Origin: JAWKTV01 sp041398905
GTDB lineage: Bacteria; Planctomycetota; Planctomycetia; Planctomycetales; Planctomycetaceae
Assembly (NCBI GenBank): GCA_041398905.1
Contig: JAWKTV010000004.1
Location: 1-64,000, forward strand
Direction of reading: 5' to 3'
DNA length: 64,000 bases
Shown: one piece after another, positions 58,463 through 64,000 of the stretch
Layout: each line of letters opens with the position of its first letter
How positions within the stretch are numbered: the stretch's first letter is position 1
The notes under the pieces: model-generated
Database searches by the model: none
Told to the model about the DNA's origin: nothing
Seen by the model: the letters and a program-made list of their open reading frames with translations, nothing else
Program-made: the position numbers and the translations under genes

Positions 58463-60726
58463 ATGGTTGGGGCAAAGATGCGGGTAGTTGGCCTCCTGTT
58501 ACTGGCGGCGCTCGCGACCGATGTTGCGATGTCGAACCTCGGTCGCGGAAAACCGACCCTGTTCAGTCCGCCGTCAGCTCTCCTCCCCAGCGGAGCAGCG
58601 GCAGTTCCAGTTCGACGGCACGGCCGACTTTCGCCTCCCCCGCGCAGCGTCCTCACGAAACGACGATTCGGAATTCGTCGAGTTCCGCGGCCGCTCAAAA
58701 TGCTCCCGCCAGCGCGCAGAATTCACGTGTCAGAGAGCGCGAAGAGCTGTTGCAACTGGTGGATGAAGCGATCGAGAAGACGCGTAAGCGTTATCTGCAC
58801 GTCGATGAGTACACGCCCTGGCAGATCATGCATGGTGTGCTGGCCTTGCGTCAGGATTACCGCCTGAAGACCCGCACTGGCACCGTGTCGGCCATCGAGT
58901 TCGTGTCGAGCGGGCCGATCTTCCGTGGCGAGTCGTGGTTTCAGAAGACGCCGCATGGGGGGCGCGCCCACCCGTTCAACATCCCGTACCACTTCGAAGG
59001 TCACGTGAATCAGTTCCCGGCACTGCTGAGCATGTCAGCCCTGCCGCTCGACCATCAGCTCAAGACCCCGGATGGTCCAATTACGATCCAGGACATCGTC
59101 AATAACGCCAAGCGGACCGTGAACACCAACGAGGAAATCACCTGGACCCTGTGGTTTCTGACGCAGTACATCCCCCAGGAATCCCAGTGGGTCAACCAGC
59201 AGGGACAGTCCTGGAGCATGTCGAGGCTGATCCAGATTCAGGTGGCGGACCCGGTGCATGACGCTCCCTGCGGCGGCACCCACGGGCTGTTCGCGCTGGC
59301 GTTCGCCCGCAACGCTTACCTCAGCCAAAACGGTCGGCTCAAGGGAATCTGGTTGAATGCGGAGATGAAGCTGCGTCAACACACCGAGCTGGCGCGTCAA
59401 CTGCAGAACGCCGACGGGTCCTTCTCGACGAACTGGTTCCGTGGTCGCGGGTACACGGCGGACTTCAAAGAGCGGATCAAGACATCGGGCCACATGCTGG
59501 AATGGCTGATGATGGCTTTGCCGGAGTCACGGCTCGATGAGGTGTGGGTGCGCCGGGCGATTCAGTGCGTCGCGAACGACCTGATCGTCAATGCCAACGC
59601 ACCGGCCGAATGTGGACCGATGTACCACGCCTTGCATTCACTGGTGCTGTATCGCGAGCGTGTCGCCCCGAAGTCGGAGACAACCCCGGCCCCGCAGGAA
59701 GCGATCGCACGCACGTCGCCAGGGCTGAGCGAGCAGCCAAACCGCGTCAGCCCGGTTCCGGTCGTGACGCCGAACCGTCCCGCGACAACGACCAACACGG
59801 AGTCCGCGCCAAAGCCGCTCGTGGTCATGCAGCCACGTGAGTTGGTCCCGGTTCCGCCCGAGGCGCTGCGTCCGATTCCCGAACCGGCAAGCCCGGCGAC
59901 GATCGCTAGTTCAGACAATACTGCGACCGCGGAGACGCCAGCGTCACAGCCGTCCGTTGCGGCCACGGATTCCTCGAACATCGCAACTGGCGTGAAGCCT
60001 CGTTCAGTGATGCGGATCGAGCCGACGATTGCCAGCCCGCACCGACTCAGTCCGGCTTCACCTGACGTGGCAGCAACAACGCAACCTGCGACTGCGACCC
60101 AAACGACCGAAGCTGCGACCGCGGATGCGTCACCCGGTTCCAATGAACTCCCGGAGATCGCTCCGATCGCTCCGAGTGTCGCTGCCGTCGAGAGCGGTGA
60201 GACGTCGCCGGAAGCGATGGACGCAGAGAAGACTGCCGAGCCGGCCGGTGCCGGGGCAGTCGTGGCGAACTCCGCCGAGACGGGGACTCAAGAGTCGAAG
60301 GTCAAGGACCCGGCGGGGGCAACGCCCCAGCCCGATATTCCGACACCCCGGTCGTTCGAGCTGCAGGCCCGCGAAACTTCGCTGTCACCCGGCAAGGCGG
60401 CGGTACGGAATCACCCGATTCTGGTGCTGAAGCAGCCGCTCGAGTTGCAGCCAGGCGGTGAGGCCGCCCCGAAGGATGCGGAGGGTGATGCAGCGAAGAC
60501 GCTCGCCCAGCCGGCAGAGCTGGCAAGTGAGCTAAGGGAGGCGATTGAGGAGGACCGTCCGATCGCGGCCACGCTCATTCCGGATATTCAGGAAATCCGG
60601 AACGAGGAAGACGCATCCAAGGAGGGCCTCGCAGACGATTCAACAGGAGAGGCTGCGGGCGCGGCTGAGGAGAACGCCGCGCAAGTCGCCGAGCAGCCGG
60701 AGACTACCGGCCCACTGCTGAAGTAA
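58463..60726 (+). CDS. Secreted protein with conserved N-terminal domain and long low-complexity tail (one frame break)
   Basis: From ATG 58463, ten bases after AGGAG, a signal peptide (MRVVGLLLLAALATDVA) leads to a break near 58600-58630, after which the frame is NSSSSAAAQNAPASAQNSRV and then a conserved-looking domain of about 300 residues (VDEYTPWQIMHGVLALRQDY, GPIFRGESWFQKTPHGG, EEITWTLWFLTQYIP, CGGTHGLFALAFARNAYLSQNG, TSGHMLEWLMMALPE). The last 320 residues are Ala/Pro/Thr/Glu-rich and predicted disordered. The N-terminal domain has a Trp/His-rich pattern reminiscent of alpha/alpha-barrel enzymes, but I cannot name a family. The 2264-base span is two off a multiple of three. Confidence 0.82.
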
Positions 60727-60831
60727 AGTTGAAGTTCGACGGCGTGCGGTGATTATAGTTCGTCCGAGAACTGGACTTGCGTCGAAAGCCAACGCGGGCC
60801 AGTATTCGCGGGCGGTCGTCCGGGAGATCGG

Positions 60832-62073
60832 ATGAACATTCCCCTTGTGACAAGGACGTCAGGGATCGTCATGAGAATCGCTTTGACCTTGCTGCTCCTG
60901 GTCACCTCGGCATCGGCGGCTGATATGAAGCCGCTGCCGCCGGTGACCGACCCCGACTGGAAGACCTGGCCGCTGCCGACACAGCAGATCGGCGAGCAGG
61001 TTCAGGCAGCCTGGCGGGTGCTCCGTGAGCATCGTCCAGACAAGCAATACGCAAGCACCGAGGAGTCGCAGGCCGCCGCCAAGGCGGTTGAGGCGGCTTA
61101 CTCGCGGCTGGAAGAGAACGCCGAGGCCGCTTGTGCGGTCGGTGCGTACTACCTTGCCCGCACCCAGGATGACTGGGAACGGCTGATGATCGGCGGAACG
61201 CTGCTCAGCCTCGACGAGGAACGGGGCGAAGCGTTCTTCGTGTGGTCGCTGGCGAAGTCGCAGTCGGTCGACGCGCTGTTTCCCGCCGTCTTCCACGACG
61301 CCTGTTTCGTCGCGGAAGCTCAGAAGGTTGCTGACCTGTCCGGTCTGTACTGGATCCTGAAGACCCAGAAGGGTGCGGTCTTCCTGCCCGAATACAACTG
61401 GGTGATCCCGACGCACGACTGCCTGTTCTATGTGTTCGGCCGCTTCGGCAACGAGGCCGTGCCCTACCTCCGGGCCGCTCTGCGGGACAAGGATCCGTAC
61501 GTTCGCCGCAACGCGGCCGTGGTGCTGGGTTACTTCCTCGACCATGAGTCGAAGGGCGACCTGTTGATCCTCCTGAAGCAGGGTGGTGTGCCGGCTCTGG
61601 GTGCCGCGTTCGCTCTCGGCGAACTGGGGGCCAAGGAAGCGATGCCGGAACTGGTGAAGCTGCTCTCCGCGACGGAAGCTTCCGATCGGCTGTGGGCGAT
61701 CTACGGTCTGTACGAGATTCGTGCTGCCGAGTCGCTGCCGGCGATCGAAGCCGCCCTCGCCAAGGAGACCGATGAGCGGGTCAAGCAGGAATTGACCGCC
61801 TCAATCGAGTATATCAAGTCGAAGGGGACGGTGACCGCCGAGCCGCTGAAGCCCGAGGAGCTGCAGCGGATTCTGTCCGAGGCCGAAAAGTCGATCATCC
61901 CGGACCTGCCGTTCCCGCGGATCGAAGTGAGCGTCACCGCGAAGGACCTGCAACAGCTCGCGACGATTCGCCGACTCTCGATCGACGAGATCACCGACGA
62001 AGGCCACCACGAGTTTCTCGAGTGGCACCGCGTCATGAAGGCCGCCATCCGCGGCGGAGCCGTCACCCGGTAG
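60832..62073 (+). CDS. Exported HEAT-repeat protein
   Basis: A 413-residue protein with a signal peptide (MRIALTLLLLVTSASA; the first 13 residues from ATG 60832 precede it, and ATG 60871 is an alternative). The middle contains repeated alpha-helical pairs of HEAT/PBS-lyase type (AVPYLRAALRDKDPYVRRNAAVVLGYFLDHE, GGVPALGAAFALGELGAKEAMPELVKLL, RLWAIYGLYEIRAAESLPAIEAAL). Such repeats usually mediate protein-protein contact. The partner is unknown. A strong hairpin follows the gene. Start site GGGAGA precedes ATG 60832. Confidence 0.88.
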   Translation: MNIPLVTRTSGIVMRIALTLLLLVTSASAADMKPLPPVTDPDWKTWPLPTQQIGEQVQAAWRVLREHRPDKQYASTEESQAAAKAVEAAYSRLEENAEAACAVGAYYLARTQDDWERLMIGGTLLSLDEERGEAFFVWSLAKSQSVDALFPAVFHDACFVAEAQKVADLSGLYWILKTQKGAVFLPEYNWVIPTHDCLFYVFGRFGNEAVPYLRAALRDKDPYVRRNAAVVLGYFLDHESKGDLLILLKQGGVPALGAAFALGELGAKEAMPELVKLLSATEASDRLWAIYGLYEIRAAESLPAIEAALAKETDERVKQELTASIEYIKSKGTVTAEPLKPEELQRILSEAEKSIIPDLPFPRIEVSVTAKDLQQLATIRRLSIDEITDEGHHEFLEWHRVMKAAIRGGAVTR

Positions 62074-62111
62074 AGAACGACCGCCGCACAGTGACGAGTC
62101 CTGACCTTTCG

Positions 62112-62141
62112 CAAGCCGCCGGCAATCCTGCCGGCGGCTTG
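62112..62141 (+). terminator. 13-bp hairpin after the HEAT-repeat gene
   Basis: CAAGCCGCCGGCA, a four-base loop and the perfect complement ending at 62141, followed by TCTGCTTTG. 38 bases after the stop codon. Confidence 0.8.
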
Positions 62142-62261
62142 TCTGCTTTGGGGTTCTGACAAGCCAATCGTTCAGCCGCGGAACGTCCCACCGAGTCCTC
62201 ACCGTCGCCGCTGAACGAACGGACGACAACGCTTCACGCGCAGGCCGGCGAGCTGCCGCTT

Positions 62262-63452
62262 TCAACACAGCTCCAGCGACACGTACTCGGGCAGGTTGCC
62301 GATCAACGGCCGGATATACTCGTTGAACGCGGGAGTGACGTCGAACCCGCTGGGGGCGATGAACTCGTTGGGCATTGGGCGTTCATGGTTCGCGACCTCC
62401 GCCAGCATCGCCTGACCGAAATCGATGGTGTAGGGGCTGTTGCCCAGCCGGTTGATCGTCACCATCACGCCGCTGCGGCCCTGCATCGCCAACTCGACGG
62501 CGCGGCGTCCGCACAGGTAGGCCTCTTCAAAGTCGATCGGCACGCCCCGGTCGGCGGCGCACATCTGCAGCGACTCCGTGACCTGGAACTCGCCACGCCA
62601 GCCGAACTCATTGCAAATGATGCGGTGCAGCACCATCGCGGCACTCGATCCGCCCATCGCTCCAAACTCGACGTTCTGGAAGCGGTCGCGCGTCTCGGAA
62701 GCGCTGACCGGCGTGCCATCGGGATTGGTGATCCCTTCGCCGCAGACGATTGAGACGAAGCCCCATTGACTGTGAGCCTGCTTCACCGCCTGCAGGAAGG
62801 CGAGCCGGTCGAACGCGCGTTCCGGGAACAGGATGATGTGGGGCGGGTCGCCCGCCTGCCGACGGGCGGCGCTGGCGGCGGCAGGCAGCCAGCCCGCACT
62901 GCGTCCAACCGTTTGGAAGACGACGAACTGATCGACCTTCTGCATGTCGCGCGCGAGTCGCCCCGCCTGCAGCACACTCATCGCAACATACCGAGCCGCG
63001 CTGGGGAAGCCGGGCGTGTGATCCGTGCCGAACAGATCGTTGTCGACCGTTTTCGGTACGCCGATTCCGCGCATCGCGTGCCCCTGCGACTCGGCGTATT
63101 CGGTCACCCGATGGATCGTGTCCATCGTGTCGTTCCCGCCGATCATGAACAGATAGCGGATGTCGTGTTCCTTGAGACGCTCCAGGATCGGACCGAAGTG
63201 CTGTTCCTGCAGTTTCAATCGGCTCGATCCCAGTGCGCTGCTGGGGGTCGACCGCAGTCCGGTCAGCACATGTTGCGGCTGCCCGGTCAGGTCAACCAGC
63301 TCGTTATTGAGCACGCCTTCAATGCCGAACCGCATGCCGTAGACACGGCCGATCTCCTGGCTGTCCCGTGCCGCGTCGACAACCCCAACCAGCGATGAAT
63401 TGATGACCGAAGTCGGCCCGCCCGATTGCCCAATCAGCACATTACCCGTCAT
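62262..63452 (-). CDS. 6-phosphofructokinase, probably pyrophosphate-type
   Basis: A 396-residue PFK-A-family protein. The N-terminal QSGGPTSVIN, the phosphoryl-donor motif Gly-Gly-Asn-Asp-Thr (MIGGNDTMDT), the active-site PKTVDNDL and the C-terminal MGGSSAAMVL pattern are visible. ATP enzymes usually carry GGDG at the donor motif; GGNDT points to the pyrophosphate-dependent or otherwise divergent subgroup, but this is inference. ATG 63452 follows AAAGGAG at good spacing. Its start overlaps the stop of the upstream amidotransferase-like gene by four bases (ATGA), indicating coupling. Confidence 0.92.
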   Translation of the reverse strand: MTGNVLIGQSGGPTSVINSSLVGVVDAARDSQEIGRVYGMRFGIEGVLNNELVDLTGQPQHVLTGLRSTPSSALGSSRLKLQEQHFGPILERLKEHDIRYLFMIGGNDTMDTIHRVTEYAESQGHAMRGIGVPKTVDNDLFGTDHTPGFPSAARYVAMSVLQAGRLARDMQKVDQFVVFQTVGRSAGWLPAAASAARRQAGDPPHIILFPERAFDRLAFLQAVKQAHSQWGFVSIVCGEGITNPDGTPVSASETRDRFQNVEFGAMGGSSAAMVLHRIICNEFGWRGEFQVTESLQMCAADRGVPIDFEEAYLCGRRAVELAMQGRSGVMVTINRLGNSPYTIDFGQAMLAEVANHERPMPNEFIAPSGFDVTPAFNEYIRPLIGNLPEYVSLELC

Positions 63453-64000
63453 GTCGACTCTCCTTTGACCCACGAAACAAGTTGACCCAGAAATTGCGCG
63501 TAACGGTCACCGACCTCGATCGGCTCTGCGCCCGGCGCGTGTGCGGTGACCCGGCCGGTGCCCCAGTCCACCAGCCCGCCGACCCAGTGCGGAGCAACGT
63601 CGGTCGCCAGCGCCGCGGTCCGACCGGCTCCGTAGTTTCCCACAATCAGCAGCGGATGCGTCTCGATGACGTTGAGGCTCCACCCGGCGTCGCCATGCAC
63701 CGCAGCACACCGATCGACTTCGAGCAGCACCTGCGCGTCGTGTCTCGGTGTGATTCGGTTGAAGCCGCCGATGGTGGGCGGATGCTCGTCCCAGGGCAAG
63801 TCACTGGTGATCGGATGCGGCTGAGTTGCCCGCAGCAAGGCGGGATGATCGCAGTTGATGCGGTCATCGGTCGCCATGATCTCGACGGGGAGTGCCTCCG
63901 CGATCGGGCTGAGATTCCAGTTCCCACCGTGTCCATGAAAAGACTCCCAACCACCAATCATCAACAAACCCGCCCCGGCCGCAACTTGCTCCAGCAGCCG
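63449..64000 (-). CDS. Amidotransferase-like protein, N-terminus outside window
   Basis: An open minus-strand frame of 183 codons from the window edge to TGA at 63449. The visible part contains AGAGLLMIGGWESFHGHGGNW, VEIMATDDRINC and IVGNYGAGRTAALATDVAPHWVGG, a pattern seen in class I glutamine-amidotransferase-like (GATase1/ThuA-like) proteins of unknown function. No clear catalytic Cys can be placed in the visible segment. The stop overlaps the phosphofructokinase start, so they are probably co-translated; a role in carbohydrate metabolism is only suggested by that neighbour. Confidence 0.8.
   Translation of the reverse strand, partial: RLLEQVAAGAGLLMIGGWESFHGHGGNWNLSPIAEALPVEIMATDDRINCDHPALLRATQPHPITSDLPWDEHPPTIGGFNRITPRHDAQVLLEVDRCAAVHGDAGWSLNVIETHPLLIVGNYGAGRTAALATDVAPHWVGGLVDWGTGRVTAHAPGAEPIEVGDRYAQFLGQLVSWVKGEST

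Noticed and set aside
1..64000. tRNA, rRNA, tmRNA, insertion sequence or prophage
   Set aside because: I looked for TpsiC-arm-like and other typical patterns in the gaps, and for transposase, integrase or phage motifs in the proteins, and found none I could support.

Overview
GC-rich, densely coding DNA that most resembles the chromosome of a planctomycete (order Planctomycetales or a close relative). The grounds are the protein families: a formylglycine-type sulfatase, a giant PA14/multi-haem c/beta-propeller protein, a Tat-exported Gfo/Idh/MocA oxidoreductase, a Cys-rich YTV-repeat protein, tandem TatA proteins, PrkA kinase, and many TTG/GTG starts. I see no rRNA, tRNA, insertion sequence, prophage or CRISPR array.

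Layout. 1-5510 (minus strand): a GAFYQG-type membrane protein cut by the window edge, a DUF58 protein, QueF and an NfeD-type protein with two ClpP-like domains. 5511-8707 (plus): rplM-rpsI and mgtE. 8850-10202 (minus): YTV-repeat protein. 10738-19718 (plus): sulfatase, five-haem cytochrome/propeller protein, small membrane protein, BatA/VWA-like protein. 20124-27498 (plus): SDR, M20 amidohydrolase, sodium:solute symporter, Gfo/Idh/MocA oxidoreductase, secreted propeller protein. 28067-30684: small basic DNA-binding-like protein and convergent prkA. 31128-38758: an export-like locus with a divergent GAF-HlyD protein, an HlyD adaptor, a PqqD-like/site-2-protease/HlyD fusion and a TolC-family protein. 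38829-47537: unknown membrane-anchored protein, a small coupled protein with PhyH and PfkB, O-methyltransferase, two TatA, ArgC, glycosyltransferase. 47879-56363: class V aminotransferase, DUF11-like protein, class IV aminotransferase, FGGY kinase, zinc-ribbon protein, lipoprotein, LeuB. 56746-64000: MsrA, SmpB, a long secreted protein with a low-complexity tail, a HEAT-repeat protein, phosphofructokinase and a partial amidotransferase-like protein.

A strong overall feature is the number of broken reading frames. At least twelve genes, including the essential rpsI and smpB and the biosynthetic argC, need one or more frame changes to restore the family sequence, while the flanking translation stays well conserved. 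The simplest reading is residual single-base indels in the assembly rather than pseudogenes, so these are annotated as CDS with the frame breaks given.

The most interesting locus is 31128-38758. Three separate HlyD-type modules, an M50 site-2-protease core with an N-terminal PqqD-like domain, and a TolC-type channel lie together without any recognisable ABC, RND or MFS pump. The fusion resembles putative peptide zinc metalloproteases of the YydH type, so export or processing of a peptide is a reasonable hypothesis, but no precursor peptide is visible.
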